A stretch of DNA of 64,000 bases from Leptolyngbya sp. PCC 6406 (GCF_000332095.2 NZ_KI913949.1:820466-884465), one strand, 5' to 3'. Positions 1 through 9,144 are shown, counted from the stretch's first letter. Numbers and translations: made by a program. Notes: a model not told the origin generated them from the letters alone.

Positions 1-309
1 CGCCAGTTCCTCTGCCTGCATCCGCCAATCAGAATTGAGGCGATACATACGACGGGGACGGCCCCGACCTTCTACCTTTTTCCAGTAGCCATCGATCGCG
101 TTTTGATCCTCTAGGAATTTCAGGGCGCTATAGAGAACCGTATCGGAGAGACGATAGTCCGTGTAAACCTGGGTCAGTCTCTGAATCAGAGCTGTGCCGT
201 AGGAATCCTGTTGTAACAAGACAGCCAGGACGTAGCAAACGGCCAGTTCTTTATTGAGATACATCGGAGGTGGATCTTCAAAGAACTGATAGATATCCTG
301 GAATTTCAT
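1..309 (-). CDS. PadR-family transcriptional regulator (C-terminus cut by window edge)
   Basis: The gene reads leftward off the window edge, so only the first 103 residues are visible. The start at 309 is preceded by AGGAGAAATCCG, a good ribosome binding site. The visible part holds a winged-helix domain typical of PadR regulators: a conserved cyanobacterial N-terminus (MKFQDIYQFFEDPPPMYLNK), a predicted recognition helix around residues 50-70 (YGTALI, SDTVLYSALKFLED) and a wing with GRGRPRRMYRL. PadR proteins bind DNA as dimers and usually repress. The circadian regulator Pex belongs to this superfamily, but the missing C-terminus prevents a specific assignment. The target is unknown. Confidence 0.8.
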   Translation of the reverse strand, partial: MKFQDIYQFFEDPPPMYLNKELAVCYVLAVLLQQDSYGTALIQRLTQVYTDYRLSDTVLYSALKFLEDQNAIDGYWKKVEGRGRPRRMYRLNSDWRMQAEELA

Positions 310-752
310 CGGATTTCTCCTAAATGAGGGGACGCCCTGTCGCTGCACCTGGACCTACAACCCATCTCTCGTTACGAGGGCTAGGGAAAGCCTTCGAGCT
401 AGGATCATGATGGCAAGGCGGCAGGGATCAACACAAAGCGTCAGGGATCTGACTGTCTGCCCCTAAAACGGAGACTGTCCCGGTTAGCGCAGTGCTTTCG
501 CCTGCCCTCCCAAGATATTTCCCCCGCTGGGTAGGTTAATTCTAAACACACCTGTTTCCGGTCTGATCAGTCAGCGGTCGGATAGTAACTATCTGCAAAT
601 TTTTTTAGACATTATTAAATTAAAGCGACCAGAGAAAATGGTGTAGATAGGCGCTGAAGCCGCTGTAAGTATCCATGGGTCAAGATGTTAGGGCAAATTT
701 AGGTCTGAGAATAAAGATTGCGATTTATTACGTAACTTAGGCAGCTACTCCA
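310..752. other. Intergenic region, 443 bp
   Basis: It lies upstream of the PadR gene and downstream of the DUF3084 gene; both flanking genes read leftward. No coding sequence is convincing. The only structures seen are a short palindrome GATAGTAACTATC near 581-593 and an AT-rich patch at 596-620 that could hold a promoter for the PadR gene. Confidence 0.5.
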
Positions 753-2150
753 CTAGCGATTGTCACGGGGGAGAGGTTGTCCTGAGCCGGGAACCGGAGT
801 CATCAGGGTTTGGGCCAGAATGCGGCCCTCGCGCACAGCCACCAGTTCCACACGGAACGGTCCCGCTGTATAGATGGGATTAGCGGCAATTGCCCAAATT
901 TCCACCGGCTGGTTGATGGCCCGCAATACTTGAATGAAGTCGCGGAGGGTCTCTCCCCGGCCATCGGCAATTTGCAGGGTATCTGCCACTACCCCTTCCT
1001 GGCGAGCACGAAACTGAAGCGACGCCACCAGCAGGTTAATTTGCTCTACGAGCCCCTGGTTAGTGAGATTGGGAACATCCGCGTTGACCGCCGCCAGCCG
1101 CTCTCCTGGGGTATAGATCAGTCGATTGACTGACACATCGACAAAGACCTGCACACAAGGTTCATCCGCAGCAACCACACAGGGCTCGCCAATGATGTAA
1201 TTGGCCGCAGATAGCAGACGGACCACGTATTCCTGGCGATCACTGATACGCAACACCAAGCGTTCTACCTCTTCTCGCGAGATTAGGAGAACCTGTCGGT
1301 TGATATCGGTGCCGGGAGCAATCTCCTGTAACGCTTTAAGGTTGGCATCCAGTAGCAGTTGATTCACGGCTTCCTGAGCCTCGCGGACATTGCCGACGCG
1401 CACAAGGCCAAATACGAGGGCTTCATTGCGGCTCACGGCTACATTGCCCCGAAAAAGCCCGGTAAACTGGCGCTCCAAGCGGGCCACATCCGCTTCTAAT
1501 AGGTTCTGTTGTTCTTGGAGTTGACCAAGACGTTGTTGGCGCTCTGCAATTTCGCGATCACGCTGAGCAATCTGGGTATCCCGATCCGTCTGGAGACGAC
1601 TAATTTCCCCCTGAAGGATGCTGGATTGTCGCGAAACTATATCCAGTTGGCGGCGCGTTTGGATAAGCTGATCCTTGGACTGCTCCAGGAGTTGCTGACG
1701 TTGCTCCAGTTGCTCCTGGGTATTTAGCAGTTCCTCCTCCGTTTCCTGTTGACGAGCCACCGCCCCTTGCAGAGATTCGTTAATGTCCCTCAATCGCCGT
1801 TGGGCCTGGGACTGCTGCCGTCGAGAATCACTGAGTTCAGCTTCAATCTGAGTTCGTTGGTCTTGGGCGGTGACCAAACTGGCCTCAGCCTGGACTAAAT
1901 CAGCCTGAATTCGCTCTAGCTGAAACACCCCCGTGCGTAGCTGACGGCTGACGGCAAACAGTAAACCCAGAGTGGACGCGGAGATCAGGGTACCCGTCAG
2001 AACGCTGACAACGGTGGCCGTTTGGCGGGGGCGTAGGTTGAACAGGCTCAATCGCGCCTTACCCACCTTCATGCCAATGCGATCTCCGAGGGTGGCGATG
2101 GCCCCCCCCAAGACTAAGACTGCAAAAATCAGGACAAAGCCTGTGGTCAT
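753..2150 (-). CDS. DUF3084 domain membrane-anchored coiled-coil protein
   Basis: The 465-residue protein has two N-terminal hydrophobic segments at about residues 4-21 and 46-66. Between them is a short basic loop. A long coiled coil rich in Gln, Glu and Arg follows at about 75-235, and then a globular C-terminal half. This architecture is the cyanobacterial DUF3084 family, whose function is not known. Its gene lies directly downstream of ntcA in the same direction, an arrangement also known from other cyanobacteria such as Synechocystis. The 329-bp gap to ntcA carries a repeat, so co-transcription is uncertain. A role at the envelope is suggested by the membrane anchor and coiled coil, but this is inference. 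Confidence 0.88.
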   Translation of the reverse strand: MTTGFVLIFAVLVLGGAIATLGDRIGMKVGKARLSLFNLRPRQTATVVSVLTGTLISASTLGLLFAVSRQLRTGVFQLERIQADLVQAEASLVTAQDQRTQIEAELSDSRRQQSQAQRRLRDINESLQGAVARQQETEEELLNTQEQLEQRQQLLEQSKDQLIQTRRQLDIVSRQSSILQGEISRLQTDRDTQIAQRDREIAERQQRLGQLQEQQNLLEADVARLERQFTGLFRGNVAVSRNEALVFGLVRVGNVREAQEAVNQLLLDANLKALQEIAPGTDINRQVLLISREEVERLVLRISDRQEYVVRLLSAANYIIGEPCVVAADEPCVQVFVDVSVNRLIYTPGERLAAVNADVPNLTNQGLVEQINLLVASLQFRARQEGVVADTLQIADGRGETLRDFIQVLRAINQPVEIWAIAANPIYTAGPFRVELVAVREGRILAQTLMTPVPGSGQPLPRDNR

Positions 2151-2479
2151 GCCACTACCTGTCGTTCTGAACCACTCTACTGCACTCCCCCAAGGTCAGC
2201 AGAATTAGGTTGCATTATTGGAAACCTAGTGCAGGGTCAAGTTTGATTTTTAGGGTTCCGTAGGGTGCATAGCGCTAAGGCATGGCTTCGCCTTTTATAT
2301 CGCTTACGAAACGCGAAGCAATGCACCGCAGGATGGCCGCGCTATGGAATCCCAGATTTTAGAACCCAATGCAGGATGGCGGTTACGAAAGCAGTTCTGA
2401 TCTCTTAGGGTAGGCATTGTCCGCCAGCCTTACGCCAGTGCTCTTCGATTCCAGCCCGCTCGACCCCAGACGCTTCGAA
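2151..2479. other. Intergenic region with one palindromic repeat copy
   Basis: The 329 bp separate ntcA from the DUF3084 gene. They contain one copy of a dispersed repeat at 2239-2331, described separately. No other gene or clear terminator is visible in the rest. Confidence 0.6.
2239..2331 (+). repeat. Dispersed palindromic repeat, family E, long copy
   Basis: The arms TAGGGTGCATAGCG and CGAAGCAATGCACC can pair around a GC-rich middle. A second copy lies at 55816-55891 and shares the flanks and both arms. The copy here carries about 17 extra bases (TTTTATATCGCTTACGAA region) in the loop. Such GGTGCAT...ATGCACC hairpins are common in cyanobacterial genomes. No function is known. Confidence 0.75.
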
Positions 2480-3151
2480 TTAGGTAAACTGCTGGCTAAG
2501 GTTAACAGGGTCGTGAACCGTAATTTTTTTCTTATTGATGGAAATCATCCCGTCCTGACGCAGATCCCCTAGCAGACGGGTCACCGTGACTCGGGTAGAA
2601 CCGATCGCCTCTGCGATCGCTTGGTGGGACAACTTCAAGTCAATCGTGATGCCATCAGCACTGGGCACGCCAAAGTCCCGACAGAGAATCAGCAAAAAGC
2701 TCACCAATCGCGATCCCATATCCCGATGGGCTAGGGTCTCAATCATCATCTCTGTTTGCAGAATCCGGGAAGATAACCCCTGCAACATCACCATAGACAG
2801 GGTGGGATTTTCCTCTAGTGCCTGCTCCACCTGGTCAATGGGCATGGACAGCAGTTCCACCGGGGTAAAAGCCACTGCATGGTAGAAGCGGTCAGAACGG
2901 TGACCTGTGATGAGAGATAACACTCCAAAGACGCTGTTTTCTCGCAGCAGAGCAACTGTAATTTCTTCACCTGCCTCATAGACTCGCGAAAGCTTAATTG
3001 CTCCCTTGAGCAAAAAGTAGACTCGCTCCGCCGGATCTCCTGGGAAGAAGATCGTTTTACCGCGCTCATAGGTTTCCACCACGGGCGGAAACGAGCCGCT
3101 GGCGAGTTGCCGAAATGCATTGGCTAAGGGTCTATCCTGGGTCACCACCAT
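2480..3151 (-). CDS. ntcA: Global nitrogen regulator NtcA
   Basis: NtcA is the CRP/FNR-family activator that senses 2-oxoglutarate and switches on nitrogen assimilation genes in cyanobacteria. The 223-residue protein has the usual length and layout: an N-terminal cyclic-nucleotide-binding-like beta barrel (about 20-130), a long dimer helix ([20 protein letters not shown]), and a C-terminal helix-turn-helix with the recognition helix [20 protein letters not shown] near 183-202. It lies upstream of a DUF3084 gene. A 23-bp inverted repeat about 55 bp upstream of its start may be an operator. The assignment is secure from near-identity to known NtcA proteins across the DNA-binding region. Confidence 0.98.
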   Translation of the reverse strand: MVVTQDRPLANAFRQLASGSFPPVVETYERGKTIFFPGDPAERVYFLLKGAIKLSRVYEAGEEITVALLRENSVFGVLSLITGHRSDRFYHAVAFTPVELLSMPIDQVEQALEENPTLSMVMLQGLSSRILQTEMMIETLAHRDMGSRLVSFLLILCRDFGVPSADGITIDLKLSHQAIAEAIGSTRVTVTRLLGDLRQDGMISINKKKITVHDPVNLSQQFT

Positions 3152-3206
3152 TCATCCACGCTTATATATTGCGCCTGGGGGCTGCGGGTGTACTGGAGAA
3201 GTCGCT

Positions 3207-3229
3207 CCAAGTATATCGACTCTACTTGG
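3207..3229. promoter_or_regulatory. Inverted repeat upstream of ntcA, NtcA-site-like
   Basis: CCAAGTA and TACTTGG form a perfect 7-bp inverted repeat separated by 9 bases, 55 bp before the ntcA start. The canonical NtcA site is GTA-N8-TAC; this one is GTA-N9-TAC. The symmetry and location suggest an autoregulatory operator, but the spacing is one base too long and the expected TAN3T element 22 bases downstream is not seen. Confidence 0.45.
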
Positions 3230-3452
3230 GAAGAGTCCCTAAACAGCTTTAGCCAAATCCATGGAACAACGCGCCTAAACCCTTACAGAAACTGGCATAG
3301 ACCAATTAACGCGACTCCGCAGCCATTTTTTGTATCGGTTAATACATAGTAACGGCAAAGCTCTTGAGAAGTGGCGTGATTTCGACCATTTTTGCTACTT
3401 CTGGAGGATCTCTGTAGAGATACCCAGGCAGAGCCAGGGCACCAGAAACAGT

Positions 3453-3570
3453 CCTGCATTGGGCACGAAGCCCCGCACCTCTACGGCAGCATCCTGCATT
3501 GGGCGCGGAAACCGCGCCCCTACCCCATCCCGGTCACTTCCTGCATTGGGCGCGGAAACCACGCCCCTAC
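3453..3570 (+). repeat. Array of three palindromic repeats, family A
   Basis: Three copies of a 31-bp unit lie at 3453-3484, 3493-3523 and 3540-3570. Each begins CCTGCATTGGGC and ends near CCCCTAC. The core GGGCGCGG-AAA-CCGCGCCC can form an 8-bp stem with a 3-base loop. The first copy is degenerate. Other copies occur at 38234-38264, 49058-49088 (reverse) and 63814-63940. Apparent open reading frames through this array are repeat artefacts. Confidence 0.85.
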
Positions 3571-3613
3571 CGCCCACCCCATCACCCTCACACCCCATCA
3601 TCCTCACACCACT

Positions 3614-3640
3614 CAATCCCGACCAAAAAAGTCGGGATTG
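3614..3640 (+). promoter_or_regulatory. Perfect hairpin in the thrC leader region
   Basis: CAATCCCGAC and GTCGGGATTG form a perfect 10-bp stem around the loop CAAAAAA, about 97 bp before the thrC start. There is no T-run after it on either strand, so it is not a standard intrinsic terminator. It may be a 5' leader structure or another palindromic repeat. Confidence 0.5.
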
Positions 3641-3736
3641 TTTGACGCTACAGAAAGGACCGTGTTAGTATCTCGTCAGCAATCGGGAAGGTAATGCTCT
3701 CCCTCCTCCTATTGGCGACTTAGGCCCTCAAAACCC

Positions 3737-5056
3737 ATGACCCAGGCGATTGATCGAATCCAGCAAACCCAGACGGCCTCCGCTGAGAAGACCTTTACAG
3801 CGTTGCGATGTAAAGAATGCGGTGAAACCTACGATTTGGGTGCCAAGCATGTCTGTGAAGATGTGTGCTTTGGGCCTTTGGAAGTGGCCTACGATTACGA
3901 CGCCATTCGTCGTCAGGTGACACGGGCCACTATTGAAGCGGGGCCGAAGTCCATCTGGCGCTACAAAGCTTTTCTGCCCGTTTCTACCGATAACCCCATT
4001 GATGTCGGTACGGGGATGACTCCCCTGGTGAAGTCCAATCGTCTAGCCCGTCGCCTGGGGCTAAAGTCTCTCTATATCAAGAATGATGCGGTGAATATGC
4101 CCACCTTGAGTTTCAAGGATCGGGTCGTTTCTGTGGCCTTGACCAAAGCCCAAGAACTGGGTTTCACTACGGTGTCCTGTGCCAGTACCGGAAACTTGGC
4201 TAACTCTACTGCCGCGATCGCAGCCCATGCCGGTCTCGATTGCTGTGTCTTCATCCCCTCTGACCTAGAGGCAGGCAAGGTCATGGGTACCCTGATCTAT
4301 GCCCCAACCGTGATGGCAGTTAAGGGCAACTACGACCAAGTCAATCGCCTCTGCTCTGAAGTGGCCAACACCCACGGCTGGGGCTTTGTCAACATCAACC
4401 TGCGGCCCTACTACTCCGAGGGCTCTAAGACCTTAGGGTATGAAGTGGCAGAGCAACTGGGCTGGCAACTGCCCGACCATATCGTCGCCCCCTTGGCCTC
4501 CGGTTCCCTCTTCACCAAGATCCATAAGGGCTTCCAGGAATTCATCAAAGTGGGCTTGGTGGACGACAAACCCGTGCGCTTTAGTGGAGCCCAGGCCGAG
4601 GGCTGTTCCCCCATTGCCCAAGCTTTCAAAGAAGGTCGGGACTTTATTACCCCCGTCAAACCCAGCACCATTGCTAAATCCATCGCCATCGGTAACCCTG
4701 CCGATGGTGTCTATGCCCTAGATGTGGCCCGCAAGACTAATGGCAACATTGAGTCGGTCACCGATGCAGAAATTGTGGATGGCATCAAACTGCTGGCAGA
4801 GACCGAGGGTATTTTCACCGAAACTGCTGGCGGCACCACCATTGCGGTACTGAAGAAGCTGGTGGAAGCTGGCAAGATCAACCCCGATGAAACTACTGTC
4901 GTCTACATCACTGGCAATGGTCTCAAGACCCAAGAAGCCGTGCAGGGCTACGTGGGCGAGCCCCTCACCATTGAGCCCAATCTGGAGAACTTCGAGCGGG
5001 CTCTGGAGCGAGCCCGCACCCTAGAACGGCTGGATTGGCAGCAGGTTTCCGTCTAA
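3737..5056 (+). CDS. thrC: Threonine synthase
   Basis: This enzyme converts O-phosphohomoserine to threonine using pyridoxal phosphate, the last step of threonine synthesis in the cytoplasm. The 439-residue protein has an N-terminal segment with Cys25, Cys28, Cys40 and Cys44 that looks like a zinc ribbon. The PLP lysine is in SFKDR (Lys127), the phosphate-binding loop region follows, and [15 protein letters not shown] is the typical fold-type II motif. It is the longer ThrC class found in cyanobacteria. A small sulfur-carrier gene follows after 40 bp in the same direction and may share its transcript. The region upstream holds the family A repeats and a hairpin. Confidence 0.96.
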   Translation: MTQAIDRIQQTQTASAEKTFTALRCKECGETYDLGAKHVCEDVCFGPLEVAYDYDAIRRQVTRATIEAGPKSIWRYKAFLPVSTDNPIDVGTGMTPLVKSNRLARRLGLKSLYIKNDAVNMPTLSFKDRVVSVALTKAQELGFTTVSCASTGNLANSTAAIAAHAGLDCCVFIPSDLEAGKVMGTLIYAPTVMAVKGNYDQVNRLCSEVANTHGWGFVNINLRPYYSEGSKTLGYEVAEQLGWQLPDHIVAPLASGSLFTKIHKGFQEFIKVGLVDDKPVRFSGAQAEGCSPIAQAFKEGRDFITPVKPSTIAKSIAIGNPADGVYALDVARKTNGNIESVTDAEIVDGIKLLAETEGIFTETAGGTTIAVLKKLVEAGKINPDETTVVYITGNGLKTQEAVQGYVGEPLTIEPNLENFERALERARTLERLDWQQVSV

Positions 5057-5096
5057 CAACTTAATTTGTCGATATACCGTCGATTCATCAATTCCC

Positions 5097-5372
5097 ATGA
5101 GCGTTAAGGTTCTTATTCCTACTCCCCTGCAAAAGTTCACGAACAATCAGGCCACCATCGACTGTGACGGCGGCACTATCACCGATCTCCTGGCCGCTCT
5201 TGACCAGCAATACCCCGGCATCAAAAAGCGTCTCTGCGATGACGAGGGAGAACTACGGCGCTTTGTGAATTTCTATGTCAACAGTGAAGATATCCGCTTT
5301 CTCAACGGCAGACAGACCCCCCTACAGGATGGGGATGAGGTCAGTATTGTCCCTGCAGTAGCTGGGGGCTGA
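5097..5372 (+). CDS. MoaD/ThiS-type small sulfur-carrier protein
   Basis: The 91-residue protein has the ubiquitin-like beta-grasp fold expected of MoaD, ThiS and CysO proteins and ends in the diagnostic Gly-Gly. Members are adenylated and thiocarboxylated at that C-terminus and donate sulfur. The conserved segments [16 protein letters not shown] and [16 protein letters not shown] match the CysO/MoaD-like group. It lies 40 bp after thrC and before a strong terminator, so the two probably form an operon. The neighbour favours a role in sulfur amino acid metabolism rather than molybdopterin, but that is inference. No activating enzyme is encoded nearby. Confidence 0.88.
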   Translation: MSVKVLIPTPLQKFTNNQATIDCDGGTITDLLAALDQQYPGIKKRLCDDEGELRRFVNFYVNSEDIRFLNGRQTPLQDGDEVSIVPAVAGG

Positions 5373-5482
5373 GCCGGGGCGTAACTTGTCCCTAGGGTCT
5401 TTGGGACCAATGGTTTGCTCCAAAAGACCCTACAAAAGGGAGCTGGATCGGGCTTACAGCCCCGTATTGCTACGAGATAGAT

Positions 5483-5522
5483 AAAAATCCCCGCTACTCA
5501 GCTTTGAGTAGCGGGGATTTTT
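5483..5522 (+). terminator. Strong bidirectional intrinsic terminator
   Basis: A perfect 18-bp stem (AAAAATCCCCGCTACTCA at 5483-5500 against 5505-5522) with loop GCTT is followed by T residues on both strands. It ends the thrC/sulfur-carrier unit and can also stop the leftward DUF4278 gene. Confidence 0.92.
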
Positions 5523-5578
5523 CGGGTCACGCAGGAACACAAGATTCCAGGGAAAAGCCTCGGCGGAGTCCAGGCATT

Positions 5579-5767
5579 CTAGACATCCTGAGAGTACTTC
5601 ACACCGCGATAGGTGAGCTGTACTTGGCCATGGCTGCGGTTTTGGACAGCGGGGAAGTGATTGCGCTTGAAGGGAGCACCGCGATAGGTGCCAATTTCTT
5701 CAACTGCATCCGCTTCGAGGTGGGGAGGATTGGTTTCGTATTGATGGCCACGGTAGAAGAGTTTCAT
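5579..5767 (-). CDS. DUF4278 small protein
   Basis: A 62-residue protein of the cyanobacterial DUF4278 family, recognised by MKLFYRGHQYE at the start, TYRGAPF in the middle and LTYRGVKYS near the end. These are two copies of the family's YRG motif. The start at 5767 was chosen because GGAGGA lies just upstream and the family begins at this methionine; a longer reading frame runs upstream to 6193 but has no family similarity. Function is unknown. An AT-rich inverted repeat at 5840-5865 sits about 75 bp upstream and may belong to its promoter. Confidence 0.88.
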   Translation of the reverse strand: MKLFYRGHQYETNPPHLEADAVEEIGTYRGAPFKRNHFPAVQNRSHGQVQLTYRGVKYSQDV

Positions 5768-5839
5768 GGAAAGAGTCCTCCAAAGGAAAATGTGCTGTTG
5801 GCAAGGCTGAAACAGTTGAAGCGACCTGTAAAGCCCGAC

Positions 5840-5865
5840 TAAACTGTGTCTATATATACAGTTTA
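5840..5865. promoter_or_regulatory. AT-rich inverted repeat upstream of DUF4278 gene
   Basis: TAAACTGT and ACAGTTTA form an 8-bp perfect inverted repeat around 10 bases (GTCTATATAT). It lies in the likely promoter zone of the leftward DUF4278 gene and could be an operator. No specific regulator is proposed. Confidence 0.4.
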
Positions 5866-6071
5866 ATGTTTTTGATTGTGCCTTGCCGAAGATTGGGTAA
5901 ATCATAAGTGTTTCTTTACAGTTGTGGGGTGATTGACAGTTTGGACTCTGCCCGTAGGATCGTCTTGGTCTCTTTGGGCCGGTTTCTGACCATTGCGCCC
6001 CAAGCTTCGGTATCAAGAGCCTCGGTATACTGAAGCCTGCATCTTTGCCAAGGCATTCCAGGAGATTAACG

Positions 6072-7508
6072 GTGGGCGATCGCATTTTGTTTTGGCATCG
6101 GCGGGATCTCCGACTCCACGATAATTTGGGGCTAGCCGCTGCCCGAGCAAGGTCACCACAGGTCACCGGAGTCTTTTGCCTAGATCCAGGCATCCTGCAC
6201 CGGGATGATGTGGCCCCCGTTCGGGTCGCCTATCTAATGAACTGTCTGGCAGCATTGCAAGGCCGCTATGCTGCTGCTGGTGGAGAGTTGTTGATACTTC
6301 AGGGGTCGCCAGCCCAAGTTCTACCCAATCTGGCCCAGGTCATTGCTGTTACTGCCCTCTACTGGAATCGGGATGTGGAGCCCTATGCCCGCGATCGCGA
6401 TACCCACGTGGCCGCCGCCTGCAAGGAGCAGGGCATTGAAATTAAAACGACCTTTTGGGATCAACTGCTCTGTGCGCCGGGGGCAGTCCTGACGGGGACT
6501 GGTTCCCCCTACACCGTCTATGGACCCTTTTGGCGCAACTGGTGCACCCAGGCGAAGGCACCGCCGGAACTCGAACCGACCAATTTCGAGGGTCTGTCTC
6601 CAGCGGAACGGGAACGGGCTAACGCCGCCGGAGCGATGCCCTTACCCAGTACTACTGACCTGGGGTTTAGCTGGGATCAACCCCTGCCCGTGGAACCGGG
6701 GGAAGGCGCAGCTCTCCAGCAGCTTGAGGCATTTTGTAGCCAAGACCAGGCCATTGGAGCCTACGATGAGCAGCGAAATTTCCCCTTTGCCCTCGGCACC
6801 TCTCGCCTCAGTGCCGCTTTGAAATTTGGTGTGATCGGCATTCGTACTGTCTGGGCCGCTGCTGCGGAAGCGATGGAGCGTTGCCGTAGCGACGAGACCC
6901 GCCAGAGCGTGACCACTTGGCAGCAAGAACTGGCATGGCGGGAGTTTTACCAACATGTCATGTATTTCTTTCCCCAGTTGGCTACAGGCCCCTATCGCCC
7001 CCAGTGGCAGAATTTTCCCTGGGTTAATGATGAAGCCCAGTTTCAAGCTTGGTGTGCAGGGCGCACGGGCTACCCCATCGTGGATGCTGCCATGCGTCAG
7101 CTCAACGAAACGGGCTGGATGCACAATCGCTGCCGTATGATTGTTGCCAGCTTCCTGACCAAAGACCTGATTATCGACTGGCGGTGGGGAGAGAAGTATT
7201 TCATGCAAACCTTGGTGGACGGCGATCTCTCCGCCAACAACGGTGGCTGGCAGTGGAGCGCCTCCAGTGGTATGGATCCTAAGCCCCTGCGAATTTTTAA
7301 TCCCGCGAGTCAAGCCAAGAAATTCGACCCAGAAGCGGAATATATTCGCCAGTGGCTCCCGGAGATCCGTCACCTCGACACCGGAGAACTGGTCAGCGGC
7401 GTTCTCTCCCCTCTTTCCCGACAGCAGACGGGCTATCCTGCCCCCATCGTGGATCACAAGCGCCAACAGGCGTTGTTCAAGGAAAAGTACAAGGGGCAGA
7501 AGGGATGA
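6072..7508 (+). CDS. phrA: Deoxyribodipyrimidine photolyase (class I CPD)
   Basis: This flavoprotein repairs UV-induced cyclobutane pyrimidine dimers with blue light. The N-terminal alpha/beta domain starts with [14 protein letters not shown] and binds the antenna chromophore. The C-terminal FAD domain holds [33 protein letters not shown] and [15 protein letters not shown], which are classic photolyase signatures. The start is taken as GTG at 6072 because AGGAGA lies 6 bases upstream; an in-frame TTG at 6045 is less likely. The predicted length of 478 residues is normal for the family. No LexA box was seen upstream. It faces the helicase gene, leaving only 26 bp between them. Confidence 0.95.
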   Translation: MGDRILFWHRRDLRLHDNLGLAAARARSPQVTGVFCLDPGILHRDDVAPVRVAYLMNCLAALQGRYAAAGGELLILQGSPAQVLPNLAQVIAVTALYWNRDVEPYARDRDTHVAAACKEQGIEIKTTFWDQLLCAPGAVLTGTGSPYTVYGPFWRNWCTQAKAPPELEPTNFEGLSPAERERANAAGAMPLPSTTDLGFSWDQPLPVEPGEGAALQQLEAFCSQDQAIGAYDEQRNFPFALGTSRLSAALKFGVIGIRTVWAAAAEAMERCRSDETRQSVTTWQQELAWREFYQHVMYFFPQLATGPYRPQWQNFPWVNDEAQFQAWCAGRTGYPIVDAAMRQLNETGWMHNRCRMIVASFLTKDLIIDWRWGEKYFMQTLVDGDLSANNGGWQWSASSGMDPKPLRIFNPASQAKKFDPEAEYIRQWLPEIRHLDTGELVSGVLSPLSRQQTGYPAPIVDHKRQQALFKEKYKGQKG

Positions 7509-7534
7509 TGGGGAGTGGGGGTGTGGGGAGAGGA

Positions 7535-9139
7535 TTATTTGCGATCGCGACCTATCTGAGCCTGTCGTTGCGCCATCGGTTCCCAGGTACCGGGACCAAA
7601 CTCCCGCTCAAACTCCGCCATAATCCAGTCCCCCCGCTTTCCAATACGGCGGGCACTGCGATGGAGATACTCCAAAAACGCTTGTCGCTGTTCCCATGTG
7701 GAGCGGGAGCCAAAAATAGATCCTAAGCCCCACTCTCGTCGAGGTGATCGCCCCGTATGCTCAAAAAAATGATGATCTGCCAGCGTTAAAGCATAGCCAC
7801 TCTTAAACACCCGCCGCCGATGACCATGGAAAATTTCGATTAGGGTCGGAATATCCTTAATCTGGTGGGCCTGGTCCCGAGAATAGATCTCCACCATGTC
7901 CTCCAGATTAAGGGGCCGCTCCGACACCCACTGGTGATTGCAGTCAGGACATTTCACAAAAAAGGCATAGACCATACGCCCGCATTGGGGACAGGCTTTC
8001 ATCGGCGGTGGCTTACCACCACCGCTGCCCTCCTTCCGCATGGGCAGGTGATATTCCTCCACATCTTCAGGAAAGCCCAGGCGCTCCAGGTTCCCCGCCT
8101 GGTCCAAAATAATGCCGTACTGCTTACCCGTTTGCGGCGAAATCCGCATCACCCGCCCCACCTGCTGAAAATGTAGAGCGCTGGATTGGGTCGGGCGCAA
8201 CAGTAGTCCCACCTCCACAGAAGGCTCATCAAAACCAATACTGATCACATTGCAGGAGGTGAGAACCAAAATTCGCTCCTCCCGCAAGTCCAGATACATG
8301 CGCTGGCGCTCCTTAATCGGAGTGCCGCCTTCGACGGTATCAGCGGCAATTCCCGCCTGCCGAAACGCCTCCGCCACATGGCGAGCATGATCAATGTCTA
8401 CGCAGAACGCGATAGTCCGCTTCCCCCGCACTAAGCGCTGCCATTCCTGGACAATCCGAGCCACTAATTCAGGGCGATCGCAGGCATTTTTCAACCCCGC
8501 TTCGTCATAGTCCCCCCGCACCGTCTTGACTTCCTTGAGATCCGCCACCCCATCCGGCGGCATACTGAAATATTTCATCTGGGCCAAAAAGCCCATAGCC
8601 TGGAGGTCACTGGGCACCGGAGACGCCACCAGGGTATCCAAATGCTCCCCCAACTGATCCTTGCCCAGCCGTTCTGGAGTAGCCGTCATCGCCAGGTGGA
8701 CCGCTTCCGGATGGGTTTTGTAGAGTACTGCCTTGCCAATTCGGCTAAACAGGGTGGTATGGGCCTCATCGTAGAAAATCACATCCGCAGGCCATGTCCG
8801 CCACCATTTGCGCTGGGCCATGGTTTGTACACTGGCAATTTGAATCGGAGCCGTTTGATCCTCCTCCCACCCTGCCTTAATAAAGCCACAATGGAGGCCA
8901 AACGCCTTCATCTTTTCGTGGGTTTGCCCCACCAACACATCCAGGTGAACCAGAAACATCAACCGCTTCCCCGACGCCTCCGCATGGGCACAGATCTGCC
9001 CACTAATGACGGTCTTGCCCGCCCCGGTGCCGGCAATGATGGCGATTTTTCGATGTCCGGCGTTGAGTTGACGATAGAGATCGTTGATCAACTCGACTTG
9101 GTAGGGGCGAAGCTGAGGAACTGGGGAACGGGCAGACAT
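7535..9139 (-). CDS. SF2 DEAD/DEAH-box helicase with C-terminal zinc ribbon
   Basis: The protein has a RecA-like helicase core: LRPYQVELI (Q-like region), Walker A GTGAGKT, Walker B DEAH, SAT-type motif TATPER and a second RecA domain with FDEPSVEVGLLLRPTQS and QQVGRVMR. A CPQC...CPDC zinc ribbon follows, then about 140 residues rich in aromatic and basic residues. The layout resembles SSL2/RAD25-like helicases. The start at 9139 (MSARSPVPQLRPYQ) is preferred because the reading frame upstream to 9322 runs through a 16-bp tandem repeat. No ribosome binding site is clear. Its role may be repair, RNA or defence; no partner gene is adjacent. Confidence 0.85.
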   Translation of the reverse strand: MSARSPVPQLRPYQVELINDLYRQLNAGHRKIAIIAGTGAGKTVISGQICAHAEASGKRLMFLVHLDVLVGQTHEKMKAFGLHCGFIKAGWEEDQTAPIQIASVQTMAQRKWWRTWPADVIFYDEAHTTLFSRIGKAVLYKTHPEAVHLAMTATPERLGKDQLGEHLDTLVASPVPSDLQAMGFLAQMKYFSMPPDGVADLKEVKTVRGDYDEAGLKNACDRPELVARIVQEWQRLVRGKRTIAFCVDIDHARHVAEAFRQAGIAADTVEGGTPIKERQRMYLDLREERILVLTSCNVISIGFDEPSVEVGLLLRPTQSSALHFQQVGRVMRISPQTGKQYGIILDQAGNLERLGFPEDVEEYHLPMRKEGSGGGKPPPMKACPQCGRMVYAFFVKCPDCNHQWVSERPLNLEDMVEIYSRDQAHQIKDIPTLIEIFHGHRRRVFKSGYALTLADHHFFEHTGRSPRREWGLGSIFGSRSTWEQRQAFLEYLHRSARRIGKRGDWIMAEFEREFGPGTWEPMAQRQAQIGRDRK

Positions 9140-9144
9140 AGATC

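Noticed and set aside
3181..3213. A second NtcA site near the GTGTAC at 3188-3193
   Set aside because: No TAC follows at the required 8-base spacing.
3491..3570. Possible CRISPR array from regularly spaced repeats
   Set aside because: The units are palindromic hairpins with very short, non-unique spacers of 8-16 bases, and no cas genes are present.
3395..3694. Reading frames on both strands through the family A array
   Set aside because: They are created by the repeat itself and have biased, low-complexity products with no ribosome binding site.
5768..6193. Long upstream extension of the DUF4278 reading frame (204 codons in total)
   Set aside because: The family starts at the methionine at 5767, which has GGAGGA in front. 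The extension has no coding similarity and would overlap the photolyase start region.
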